Position numbers and translations under genes: made by a program
From: Croceifilum oryzae
GTDB lineage: Bacteria > Bacillota > Bacilli > Thermoactinomycetales > Thermoactinomycetaceae
Assembly: GCF_030814315.1 (NCBI RefSeq)
Contig: NZ_JAUSUV010000012.1
Location: 1-64,000 of the forward strand
Length of the DNA: 64,000 nucleotides
Direction of reading: 5' to 3'
Shown here: positions 45,183 through 52,413 of the stretch, piece after piece
How positions within the stretch are numbered: the first letter of the stretch is position 1
Layout of the letters: each line of letters begins with the position of its first letter
Notes under the pieces: generated by a model
The model's database searches: none
What the model was told of the DNA's origin: nothing
The model's input: only the letters and a program-made list of their open reading frames with translations

Positions 45183-45332
45183 ATGACGAAATCGCTTAGA
45201 GTTTTCGTAACCTCGTCTTTGATTATAGTTGTAGGTGTTTTTGCTTTAGCTACAACAAGTACGCCAGTAACACGTACTTTCGCTTCAGGTAAGAATACAG
45301 TATCACCGATGATCGATTTGAACGGGTCTTAA
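45183..45332 (+). CDS. Signalling propeptide of the RRNPP pair (Phr/NprX-like)
   Basis: 49 residues: MTKSLRVFVTSSLIIVVGVF, then ALATTSTPVTRTFASGKNT and VSPMIDLNGS. A basic N-terminus and hydrophobic core (9-23) form an export signal; the C-terminal 7-10 residues (within VSPMIDLNGS) would be the mature signal, as in NprX, PapR and Phr peptides. The Shine-Dalgarno AAGGGG lies inside the last codons of the regulator gene, coupling the two. A terminator follows. The exact mature peptide cannot be told from sequence. Confidence 0.8.
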   Translation: MTKSLRVFVTSSLIIVVGVFALATTSTPVTRTFASGKNTVSPMIDLNGS

Positions 45333-45376
45333 CATCTTTTTGAGCTTTAATTTTGACTTAGTTTTCGCGACTAACT

Positions 45377-45411
45377 AAAAGGGCTAACGGTAAAAAAACC
45401 GAAGCCCTTTT
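45377..45411. terminator. Terminator between the quorum-sensing pair and the bacteriocin operon
   Basis: AAAAGGGCT-CGGT pairs with ACCG-AGCCCTTTT around a 6-nt A-rich loop, followed by TTC; located between convergent transcripts. Confidence 0.8.
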
Positions 45412-45470
45412 CTTCGTCTATATAAAATAGAGGTTCTTTTCAACAGCACCCTATTGGATAAAATCATGCT

Positions 45471-45647
45471 CTATCTATCACTTTCGAAAAGTTTCAACAC
45501 CGCTGAAAATGAAAATACTCCTGATACAACAACTATTATCTTTCCAAACGTTTCATGAATATAAGGACTATTAATACCAAGCACAAATAACGGTAATGCA
45601 ACAGTTAAGATTATGGAATACATGATCCTTATGTTTTTTCTACTCAT
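45471..45647 (-). CDS. Likely immunity protein of the circular bacteriocin (58 residues)
   Basis: 58 residues, basic N-terminus (MSRKNIRIMYS) and two hydrophobic helices (ILTVALPLFVLGI, IIVVVSGVFSFSAVLKLF). Small, basic two-helix membrane proteins at the end of the operon are the immunity proteins of circular bacteriocin clusters (cirE, as-48D1). GGGGAG lies upstream of the ATG at 45645-45647. It follows the SpoIIM-like gene by 30 bp. Immunity function is inferred from position and build. Confidence 0.65.
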   Translation of the reverse strand: MSRKNIRIMYSIILTVALPLFVLGINSPYIHETFGKIIVVVSGVFSFSAVLKLFESDR

Positions 45648-45677
45648 ATAGTTAACTCTCCCCACACTCCATCTGAT

Positions 45678-46184
45678 TCATAGTCTAGGTGTTATAAATC
45701 CTTCTATAAGACCAGCAATTAACATAAGAAAGATCGCTCCACCGAATAATACAAGACAATCAGAACCAACTTTACTTTTTGGGGAGGTAAATACTTTAGT
45801 GATCATCCATTCCGCACTTTTGAATCCAATAGCTCCAGCCAGTAGTAAGGAAGGTATCTCAAAAATTCCGTGTGGAATGGATGCTAAACATATATCCCAC
45901 ACAGAAATGCCTTTGGTCACAGCTGACGATATTGCAAAACCAAATATCAGTCCATTTACGGTCAGTAGAATACTTGAAACAATTCCTAGTGTGAAAAATC
46001 CCAACGAAATCATGCAGATAGCACTAATATTATATTGGACTAATTTTAAGAATCCTAATGGTCGATGATCCTCTTGCAATATAGGTATTACTCCCGGATA
46101 AAATAGACCAATCAAAAAACTAACAAAGTAAAGAATACCGGAAATAATAATCACTGTACGATTTCGAAGGAGAAACGCTTTCAT
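45678..46184 (-). CDS. SpoIIM/DUF95 family membrane protein of the bacteriocin cluster
   Basis: 168 residues, about five helices. LLRNRTVIIISGILYFVSFLIG, LTVNGLIFGFAISSAVTKG and the signature LASIPHGIFEIPSLLLAGAIGFKSAEWM identify the SpoIIM (stage II sporulation M)/DUF95 family, which is a hallmark of circular bacteriocin clusters (cirC, as-48C). It takes part in production/secretion and immunity. It overlaps the ABC ATPase gene by 4 nt. Confidence 0.85.
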   Translation of the reverse strand: MKAFLLRNRTVIIISGILYFVSFLIGLFYPGVIPILQEDHRPLGFLKLVQYNISAICMISLGFFTLGIVSSILLTVNGLIFGFAISSAVTKGISVWDICLASIPHGIFEIPSLLLAGAIGFKSAEWMITKVFTSPKSKVGSDCLVLFGGAIFLMLIAGLIEGFITPRL

Positions 46185-46885
46185 GCTGACTCCTCCATTA
46201 CCGAAATAACCAAATCCTCAAAGCTATCGAATGCCCCTAATTGGTCGAGTTCCTGAACTAATTTCCCCTCTCCTATGATACCTACACGATCACAGAAATG
46301 TTGGGCTACTTCTAAGATATGTGTGGTTACAAGCACTGAGTTCCCTGCTTTCACATACTCCCTTAGAAAATCTTTCATGAATTTTGCGCTTGGCGGATCG
46401 AAGCCGGTTAACGGTTCATCTAATATTAAAATACGTGGCTTTGTTAATAGAGCAGCTGCTATAGAAAGCTTTTGTTTCATCCCGTGAGAATAAGTAGTAA
46501 TGAGAGTGTCTCCTCTCTCTGCTAATCTGACAGTAGACAAAACTCCTTCGATCAAACCTTTCTCGTTAATTCCCCATAATCCTGAAATAAAAGCTAGATA
46601 TTCTCTAGCTGTTAAATAGTTGTACAAGAATGGATGATCAGGTACATATCCTATTAATTTTTTGTACTCCAATGGTTGAGCTAATAGGGAGGTCTCCTCA
46701 ATCTTAACCTCTCCTTGGTCAAAACTTAATAAGCCTGAGATAATTTTGAGCAAAGTTGACTTTCCAGCCCCATTTGGCCCTAGCAACCCATATATTTCTC
46801 CCTCTTTAATGGAGAGTGACATTCCATCTAATACTCTATACTCTTCATACGACTTACCAACTTGATTTACAGTAAGTAAATTCAT
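46181..46885 (-). CDS. ABC transporter ATPase of the bacteriocin cluster
   Basis: 234 residues. Walker A LLGPNGAGKSTLLKII, Q-loop region VPDHPFLYNYLTA, signature YSHGMKQKLSIAAAL (degenerate relative to LSGGQ, as in many ABC-2 type exporters), Walker B ILILDEPLTGFDPPS. The ATG overlaps the stop codon of the upstream membrane gene (ATGA). Corresponds in place and type to CirD/As-48D of circular bacteriocin operons; likely drives export or self-protection. Confidence 0.9.
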   Translation of the reverse strand: MNLLTVNQVGKSYEEYRVLDGMSLSIKEGEIYGLLGPNGAGKSTLLKIISGLLSFDQGEVKIEETSLLAQPLEYKKLIGYVPDHPFLYNYLTAREYLAFISGLWGINEKGLIEGVLSTVRLAERGDTLITTYSHGMKQKLSIAAALLTKPRILILDEPLTGFDPPSAKFMKDFLREYVKAGNSVLVTTHILEVAQHFCDRVGIIGEGKLVQELDQLGAFDSFEDLVISVMEESA

Positions 46886-48603
46886 CGATATCCCTCCCAA
46901 TGCCTCGTCCCTTTTCTTTCAAGGAAAATATACATATAACCTAGTAGTAATACTCCGACTAATAGACACCATATTATGGACCATGAGAACATCATAAAAG
47001 CAGAGATATCGTTAAAATAATGTAGAGTTATAAGCGCACCAATTCCTTGCAAAATGAAAATAAAATAGACACCTGTTAGTACATTTTCTAACGTAACCGA
47101 ACGAGGTGATCTACCAATCTCTGAATAATGTTCCCAATCAAATCTAGGGTAAACAGCTGTTACCTGGACCTGAATAGCTCCATAAACAATAGATACAATC
47201 ATATTTATACTTAAGCCAATAGATATGGCATACATTGGAAGTGAAAGAGCTAGGGAAATGACTAATAAAAAGAAGGTACTGGAAAAGAGTAGAACTATCA
47301 CTTGCAATAAAACCTTAGAAATAATCAACTTCTTGGGATCAAAACCTCTTTGCAGGAACAAGTTGATATTCGTGCTTTCCGAGTCAATCGAAGTGACTCC
47401 TAGTAAACCAGTGCCTATTAAAGAACTTAATATACTTGATAAAATGACAAAAGTGATAAGTAAACTTGTATCACTTACAAAATTCTGGACCCCATTCATC
47501 CCTAGTCCGATGAATAATCCTGATGTTAAAGAAAATAGATATAAGATTTTTATAATCCGATATCGAAACATTTCACTAATACGAGTTAAACTTTTGATAT
47601 CTTTATCGAGTATAAATCGATACTCGTTTGGCAGAGAGTTTAACAAACGAAGGTACAAGCTATGCAAATAACGGTATCTATTTTCCCTTTTCATTCTTAT
47701 TTGAAGCATTGGCTTAACGGAAATAAATCGATTTAGCCTACAAAATACAAGAAATGTAATAAACGACACCACTATGCATAGAACAAACACCATTAGAAAA
47801 AAAGGCTTGCCTGCGATAAAGGTACGAATCGCTTCTATAAACAAGTTAGTAGGAACCCAGTTACTTTCTGCAATTCCTCTGATTAGGAGAACCACTCTAG
47901 CTTCGCTCAGCGATGTACGATCCAGAACCCAAGACATCAGAGGAAAGCTTGCTAGGAACCCAAAAATAGTAAAGAATACGGAGTTAGAAAAAATACTGAT
48001 CTGGGTCCATTTCCAACGATGCATGATGTAGTAACCTATATAGCCAACCACACCACAAATTGATGAATAAAATAAAATGTACAGCATGCCTACTATGGGG
48101 AAAACAATTAGGGAACACCAACTCACTTTACTTGCAAAAGCTGCGGAAATACAAAGTGGTAAAAATAGAAACAAAAACAAGCTTAGTACGCTCAGTAGAT
48201 TCTGTAATACAAAGCGATTTACCACAAAAAGAAAAGCAGGGACTGGGCTACCAATGATTATTTCATAATCCTCTGGTTGAATCGCACGCTCATATCTGTT
48301 TATACATCCGATAAAGCCCAGTAAAATATGGATAAGAAGTATATAACGAATCCAACTCAAAATATCAGGTGATATCCCATCTGTCAAAAATGCTTTCATA
48401 GGAAAATAAATCATGCAAGTAATAATGGATATGATCGAAACGACTATACCAACTAAACACACATTTAACCTTCTCTTAGTAATGAAGTTAAGCTCATGGT
48501 TATGAGAGTATCTGTAAAATACCCAATAGAAACGATTATACAGTCGTCTTAAGTCAGTGAGAAATATTAAAAAGAAAATTTTGATATAGTGACTTGTAAC
48601 CAT
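46882..48603 (-). CDS. Large membrane protein, CirB/As-48B-like
   Basis: 573 residues with about 12 hydrophobic helices (for instance VCLVGIVVSIISIITCMIY, LLSVLSLFLFLFLPLCISAAF, VSFITFLVFC, VLLGYMYIFL). In size and placement it matches the 550-570-residue membrane proteins (CirB, As-48B) thought to act in maturation or circularisation and export. It is probably the permease partner of the ATPase that overlaps its 3' end. No peptidase motif is evident to me. Assignment rests mainly on context. Confidence 0.72.
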   Translation of the reverse strand: MVTSHYIKIFFLIFLTDLRRLYNRFYWVFYRYSHNHELNFITKRRLNVCLVGIVVSIISIITCMIYFPMKAFLTDGISPDILSWIRYILLIHILLGFIGCINRYERAIQPEDYEIIIGSPVPAFLFVVNRFVLQNLLSVLSLFLFLFLPLCISAAFASKVSWCSLIVFPIVGMLYILFYSSICGVVGYIGYYIMHRWKWTQISIFSNSVFFTIFGFLASFPLMSWVLDRTSLSEARVVLLIRGIAESNWVPTNLFIEAIRTFIAGKPFFLMVFVLCIVVSFITFLVFCRLNRFISVKPMLQIRMKRENRYRYLHSLYLRLLNSLPNEYRFILDKDIKSLTRISEMFRYRIIKILYLFSLTSGLFIGLGMNGVQNFVSDTSLLITFVILSSILSSLIGTGLLGVTSIDSESTNINLFLQRGFDPKKLIISKVLLQVIVLLFSSTFFLLVISLALSLPMYAISIGLSINMIVSIVYGAIQVQVTAVYPRFDWEHYSEIGRSPRSVTLENVLTGVYFIFILQGIGALITLHYFNDISAFMMFSWSIIWCLLVGVLLLGYMYIFLERKGTRHWEGYR

Positions 48604-48620
48604 AGCTCATCTCTCCTCCA

Positions 48621-49244
48621 CTACACAAACATCAGCTTTCCAGTAGCGAGTATCAACACAATAATCAAAGATTTCCACCACGGTATACGATGGGCTTGTC
48701 TAATTCCAATATAAAGTAAAAAACTACTCCATACGAAAAACGGGTCACACATTGTTGCATACAGTTTATATTTCACAAAAATAGCTTCAAACAACGTCTG
48801 AAATCTTTCTCCCATAGTCAAACTTACAATCACTATAATAAGTGCTTTTACAGCCATGGGAACTTGAGAATAGAAGTACACAGAGGCCGCTGCCCTCATT
48901 TCCCCAGTTCCATTCATCAAGATAGATATACCATGTGTAATTAAAGCACCTATACATAGTGAAATAACTGTCTGAAACAATGCAAACAAAAATGTTGTAA
49001 TATAAAAAAAATTCTTCATATCATTCGATCGAAGGTCTACGTTTGGCAGTTGATCCTTAAACGCACCTAACATATAAGGAGTTAGTATGAAAGACATTAG
49101 GATAAAAGCAAACGACACAAAGAAAAATGGCATGAACAATCTGGGTTTATCTTTTATTTTTGAAAAAAAGATGATTGGATTAAATAATAAATCTATCAAT
49201 TTCAATTCAGAAGGCTCTTTTTTAATTGCATATGCACTTTCCAT
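48621..49244 (-). CDS. Yip1-like membrane protein in the bacteriocin cluster
   Basis: 207 residues, five helices. Begins with a short cytosolic segment (SELKLIDLLFNPIIFFSKIKDKPRL) and helices FMPFFFVSFAFILMSFILTP, FALFQTVISLCIGALITHGISI and so on, matching the Yip1-domain layout with FNPIIFFSKIKD as the leading motif. Between precursor and CirB-like genes; probably part of the bacteriocin export/maturation set, but the role is unknown. AAAGGAG lies ahead of the ATG. Confidence 0.75.
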   Translation of the reverse strand: MESAYAIKKEPSELKLIDLLFNPIIFFSKIKDKPRLFMPFFFVSFAFILMSFILTPYMLGAFKDQLPNVDLRSNDMKNFFYITTFLFALFQTVISLCIGALITHGISILMNGTGEMRAAASVYFYSQVPMAVKALIIVIVSLTMGERFQTLFEAIFVKYKLYATMCDPFFVWSSFLLYIGIRQAHRIPWWKSLIIVLILATGKLMFV

Positions 49245-49275
49245 TTAATCAATCTCCTTTATCTAATTAATGGAA

Positions 49276-49305
49276 GAGGTCACCGGACATAAATCCGATA
49301 ACCTC
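49276..49305 (-). promoter_or_regulatory. Hairpin between bacteriocin precursor and maturation genes
   Basis: On the minus strand a 12-bp stem starting GAGGTTATCGGA and its complement (with G-T pairs) encloses a short loop. It is followed by TTCCATTAATT, not a T-run, so it looks like a partial terminator or mRNA 3' stabiliser that would leave precursor transcript in excess, common after bacteriocin structural genes. Confidence 0.6.
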
Positions 49306-49316
49306 CCTAGTAACAA

Positions 49317-49604
49317 TTAATAAACTAAAGCAGCATGTCGTCCGTATTTAACAAGCTGTCTTTTGGCCATCTGAACGACAATCGCTACTGCAGCTGCCCC
49401 CCACCCTGCTCCTACGATCCCAGCAATAATAGCGGTTACCGTAGGCCAAGTCGCAGCGACCTCAACGTACGATAAGATCGTACCGGCCTTCGCGAGACTA
49501 ACGCCAAATGTATCCGCAATGCTCAAGATCCCACCACCACTAAAAGAAAATACAAACGCTAACGCACCAAAGCCTAATAGAGCTCCCAACATTCTTCTGT
49601 TCAT
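49317..49604 (-). CDS. Circular bacteriocin precursor, AS-48/circularin type
   Basis: 95 residues. Leader of about 28 (MNRRMLGALLGFGALAFVFS, then FSGGGILS), then a mature part I29-Y95 of about 67 residues: IADTFGVSLAKAGTILSYVE at its start, a Gly/Ala-rich hydrophobic middle (AGIVGAGWGAAAVAI) and a basic end KRQLVKYGRHAALVY. This tracks mature AS-48 (MAKEFG... at the start, ...GKRAVIAW at the end), including FG at residues 5-6 and a terminal aromatic residue at the joining point. Head-to-tail ligation would join I29 to Y95. AAAGGAG precedes the ATG; it is followed by the maturation/export genes. It seems to be a new family member, to be confirmed by search. Confidence 0.88.
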   Translation of the reverse strand: MNRRMLGALLGFGALAFVFSFSGGGILSIADTFGVSLAKAGTILSYVEVAATWPTVTAIIAGIVGAGWGAAAVAIVVQMAKRQLVKYGRHAALVY

Positions 49605-49618
49605 ATTAAAAACTCCTT

Positions 49619-49795
49619 TTATTGCTTATTTTTATTCGAAAGGTAATTTATTGTGGCAACGATCACTACCAAACCTATCAAAGAAACAAGGCGTTTGATC
49701 CAAGGATGAGGGAAAACAACGAATTCCCATTCGATTACTACATCAAACGACATAGCTACTAAGACTCCAATGACTAGATACCGTTTCCGTTTCAA
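49619..49795 (-). CDS. Small two-helix membrane protein, paralogue A (58 residues)
   Basis: Starts at TTG (49793-49795): MKRKRYLVIGVLVAMSFDVV..., two hydrophobic segments, polar C-terminus YLSNKNKQ. The Shine-Dalgarno AGGATGG is upstream. It ends 14 bp before the bacteriocin precursor. It is a clear paralogue of the 59-residue protein at 49913-50092: the same MKRK start, two helices, an S-D/I-S-D centre and a Lys-rich end. Possibly immunity or accessory; no family recognised. Confidence 0.65.
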   Translation of the reverse strand: MKRKRYLVIGVLVAMSFDVVIEWEFVVFPHPWIKRLVSLIGLVVIVATINYLSNKNKQ

Positions 49796-49829
49796 ATAAA
49801 ACCATCCTGACCGCATGGTACTAAAATCA

Positions 49830-49881
49830 GTAAGAGGAGGGAGTAAGAAGTTGATTAAAACACCTTACTCCCTCCTCTTAC
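49830..49881. promoter_or_regulatory. 18-bp perfect hairpin between the two small paralogues
   Basis: Arms GTAAGAGGAGGGAGTAAG (49830-49847) and CTTACTCCCTCCTCTTAC (49864-49881) with a 16-nt loop. On the transcribed (minus) strand it is followed by TGATTTTAG, only a weak T-run, so it could be a terminator, an RNA processing site or an operator upstream of the bacteriocin genes. Confidence 0.75.
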
Positions 49882-49912
49882 CTCAATATCTTATTAATAA
49901 TTAAGATATTTC

Positions 49913-50092
49913 CTACTTTTTTTCATACTTGCCTGCAACATAATTCATAATACCAACGATTCCCCCTATGCCTAAAAGGGATATACAGAACTCGAGTACT
50001 GGATCTGAAATATTGAACACATTGAACGTGAATAACGCCTGATATGACATACACAATACAACTGTAATTAGGAGAGCATATTTACGTTTCAA
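49913..50092 (-). CDS. Small two-helix membrane protein, paralogue B (59 residues)
   Basis: Not preceded by an ATG: reads MKRKYALLITVVLCMSYQAL from a TTG at 50090-50092 with AAGGATGA upstream, and ends MNYVAGKYEKK. Same layout and start codon as paralogue A, so the pair arose by duplication. It lies 26 bp after the WWGW secreted protein gene on the same strand. The pairing suggests it protects against or assists that protein, an inference. Confidence 0.65.
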   Translation of the reverse strand: MKRKYALLITVVLCMSYQALFTFNVFNISDPVLEFCISLLGIGGIVGIMNYVAGKYEKK

Positions 50093-50118
50093 TTAAATCA
50101 TCCTTACTAAAAAGGAAT

Positions 50119-50724
50119 TTAGGTTTGTTTTTTAATAGTCATCTCTTTAATACTGAGCCAAGTACCTTCAACGTAAAGTGCTGGAAGATTGCCTACGCCA
50201 AATTTTTCGATAGCCTTTGCCATCAAACCAGCCGCAAATGCAGCACCGATACTTTTAAAAATTAAACCAGCAGTACCACCAACGCCTGCCCAGCCTAACT
50301 CAGCTATTCCTCTGACAACCGATTGACTAAGCCAAACCTGCCAACCCCACCAGTGTAGCTCATAATCAGTTTTCCCCTCTATCGAAAGAACTGATATCCC
50401 ACCTCTTGGAGCGACAATAGCATTACCTTCTACTCTTGTCATAGGAACTGTCTTTATTCCTTCATTGGCTAGATTGATCGATTGCTTGACAGTCGCCAGA
50501 TCATTGCTAGAAATTTTCTGTCTGAGCTTATCTTCATTGACTAGTTTGAATTGCTTGTTCTCAATCTTCACATACGGTTCAACTTTACTCTTGAGAGCTT
50601 CAGAGATTTGTCCCATACTATTCACCTGAGCTTGATTTACAGGTGTAGATTCAGAAGCAAATACTGGTATCGCAGCTGTTGCTAACATAGAAACGGCTAC
50701 TAAACTAGAAACTATTTTCTTCAT
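50119..50724 (-). CDS. Secreted protein with WWGW motif, candidate bacteriocin or toxin (201 residues)
   Basis: Signal peptide MKKIVSSLVAVSMLATAAIP ending at VFA (residue 23). A polar region (24-110: VEPYVKIENKQFKLVNEDKL, NDLATVKQSINLANEGI) is followed by a hydrophobic module: YELHWWGWQVWLSQ (121-134) and a Gly/Ala-rich helix (138-173). This propeptide-like plus membrane-active build recalls secreted toxins such as SdpC, but no homology is claimed. ATG at 50722-50724 has AAGGGAG upstream. First gene of the row leading to the circular bacteriocin. Confidence 0.68.
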   Translation of the reverse strand: MKKIVSSLVAVSMLATAAIPVFASESTPVNQAQVNSMGQISEALKSKVEPYVKIENKQFKLVNEDKLRQKISSNDLATVKQSINLANEGIKTVPMTRVEGNAIVAPRGGISVLSIEGKTDYELHWWGWQVWLSQSVVRGIAELGWAGVGGTAGLIFKSIGAAFAAGLMAKAIEKFGVGNLPALYVEGTWLSIKEMTIKKQT

Positions 50725-51172
50725 GATGTACTCTCCCTTAAACAATATATTTATATTTCGCTTATCAAGATTTCACCTAAACAAAGGTCATTCGATTTAT
50801 TAATTATAAAAATCAAACTATTTTTGTTTGAATGAAACATCTGATTAAATCGAAATATACGACTAGTATAATACAAGAGGAAAAACTGTCAATGCAAAGA
50901 TTAAATTTTTTAAGATTTATAATATACCGTTTTTAATAACCACCTTAAAATATAACAAGTTTAGGTGCATATATTATCCATTTATTGGTTTAATGGGGGT
51001 AAGCAGAATCACTTCTATCACAGCTCCATACCGCTACTACTAAAGATGTGGACTATCCGTACCACTCATCTACAGCTAGAGTACATACATAATTACAGAG
51101 TACATTTCAAGAACGTTATCAAAAATATTGCTCAAAATTGGTACTTTATACTGCGTTGGAATAAATAAAAAA
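50725..51172. other. 450-bp AT-rich gap between the secreted-protein gene and the prophage
   Basis: No convincing gene on either strand. It should hold the promoter of the minus-strand secreted-protein/bacteriocin row. It also separates the island from the lysis end of the prophage, so an attachment site could be here; I did not find an obvious direct repeat. Confidence 0.45.
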
Positions 51173-51206
51173 GGGCGATGTTCACTAGAATTTGTGAACA
51201 TCGCCC
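51173..51206. terminator. Terminator of the prophage lysis operon
   Basis: GGGCGATGTTCAC pairs perfectly with GTGAACATCGCCC around an 8-nt loop; an A-run on the left gives a T-run in the minus-strand transcript, just after the amidase gene. Confidence 0.88.
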
Positions 51207-51218
51207 CCTTCTACAAAT

Positions 51219-51812
51219 CTATCTCTTTTCCAACCCTAAAGATGATGCAACACCTGCGGTAATCGCTTTAGCCAACCCATCAAGAAACTGGCTATCCTTC
51301 AAAAGTTTATTCTCTGTAGGATTATCGATAAACAAACATTCCAGAAGGACTGCACTCATCTTCGTATCCCTAACAACAGCGATTCTACCCCGTGCCGCTT
51401 GAATATCAACTTTCTCTGGATTCCCATGAGCCTTAACTCCGTAGCCCTTTAAGAAGTCCAGCACATTATCATTAATTATCTTTTGTATTCGCTTGGTACG
51501 AGTCGGTGCAGGTTGGGCTACATAAGACTCAAATCCAGATCCCTTTCCTGCATTACAATGCAGAGACAGGAAAAAGTCTGCATTTTTTGCATTGGCGTAG
51601 GCAATTCGCTTATGGAGTCCTTCTCTACCAGACGGATAGCCTGCAGATGTATTCTTGTTTCGAGTCATAGTAGTAACACATGAATAAGCCCCCAAGTGTT
51701 GATTCACCAACTCAGCCAGCTTTAATACAACATCCGCCTCTCTCAATCCATAACCTACAGCTCCTGAATCTTTACCCCCGTGGCCAGCGTCCAGACAGAT
51801 TAATTTAGTCAT
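51219..51812 (-). CDS. Phage N-acetylmuramoyl-L-alanine amidase (endolysin)
   Basis: 197 residues, Amidase_3 fold. The zinc ligands are visible in LICLDAGHGGKDSGAVG (His), READVVLKLAELV (Glu) and FFLSLHCNAGKG (His), and the catalytic Glu in SAVLLECLFIDN. It cuts the cell wall for phage release. Only the catalytic domain is present; no wall-binding repeats follow. The ATG at 51810-51812 has GGGAGGTGC upstream and overlaps the holin gene by 8 nt. Confidence 0.92.
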   Translation of the reverse strand: MTKLICLDAGHGGKDSGAVGYGLREADVVLKLAELVNQHLGAYSCVTTMTRNKNTSAGYPSGREGLHKRIAYANAKNADFFLSLHCNAGKGSGFESYVAQPAPTRTKRIQKIINDNVLDFLKGYGVKAHGNPEKVDIQAARGRIAVVRDTKMSAVLLECLFIDNPTENKLLKDSQFLDGLAKAITAGVASSLGLEKR

Positions 51813-52032
51813 TCTTTGCACCTCCCTCATCATCTAAAAAGCCTTGATTTTTAGTGGTGGGATTACTTAGAATTCCAAGCACCACAAGCAAACCAACAAT
51901 TGAATCGATAACTGTAGTAATAGCCCCCTGATTTACTGGACTGATGTACACCCCGATAGTCTGCAAAAATAAAAAAACCAACCCTGTTAGGCTGATCCAC
52001 ATTCCACTATTTTTCCAACGATTGTTATCCAT
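51805..52032 (-). CDS. Phage holin, phi LC3 family
   Basis: 75 residues: NNRWKNSGMWISLTGLVFLF, LQTIGVYISPVNQGAITTVI and IVGLLVVLGILSNPTT give the two-helix phi LC3-type holin with the hallmark NW/NxxxW start and P-T-T after the second helix. It makes the lesion that lets the amidase out. GGAGGATAAATAT stands ahead of the ATG at 52030-52032; the reading frame further upstream overlaps xhlA and is unlikely. Confidence 0.9.
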   Translation of the reverse strand: MDNNRWKNSGMWISLTGLVFLFLQTIGVYISPVNQGAITTVIDSIVGLLVVLGILSNPTTKNQGFLDDEGGAKND

Positions 52033-52046
52033 ATATTTATCCTCCA

Positions 52047-52343
52047 TTAGATTGATTTTCTTATAAACGAAAGCAGTATTGTAATAGCTCCTGTAACCAA
52101 CGAGCCTGTCACAATCCGCCAAAGCCATACTTGCTGGCTTTCTATTTTGGAAGCTATGTCATAAGCCTCCTCTGACTTTTTAATCGCTACACGACTTCGC
52201 TCTTCCGTCTGTCCAAAGTCCTCCAACTTAGCTTCCATAACGCTTATGCGAGTAAGAATTTGTTGAGATGTACTTCCAATAGCCTGTATTGACTCATACA
52301 TCTCTTTGCCAGATATATAGATGCCAGCGTTCTCTTTGTCCAT
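52047..52343 (-). CDS. xhlA: Haemolysin XhlA family phage protein
   Basis: 98 residues. A cytosolic coiled-coil region (SMEAKLEDFGQTEERSRVAIKK-like) precedes one C-terminal membrane helix (LWRIVTGSLVTGAITILLSFI). This is the XhlA (haemolysin) family that helps the holin and amidase in PBSX-type lysis modules. The start at 52341-52343 follows GGGGGAGGTG. Confidence 0.85.
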   Translation of the reverse strand: MDKENAGIYISGKEMYESIQAIGSTSQQILTRISVMEAKLEDFGQTEERSRVAIKKSEEAYDIASKIESQQVWLWRIVTGSLVTGAITILLSFIRKSI

Positions 52344-52413
52344 TTCATCACCTCCCCCATGTGGTAGAACAATAAAAAAATCCCACTCTTTGTGAGACTC
52401 GGCGTAGAAGGGA

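Noticed and set aside
50965-51168. 67-codon plus-strand open frame in the gap before the prophage
   Set aside because: No ribosome-binding site and no recognisable sequence; ends in the terminator region.
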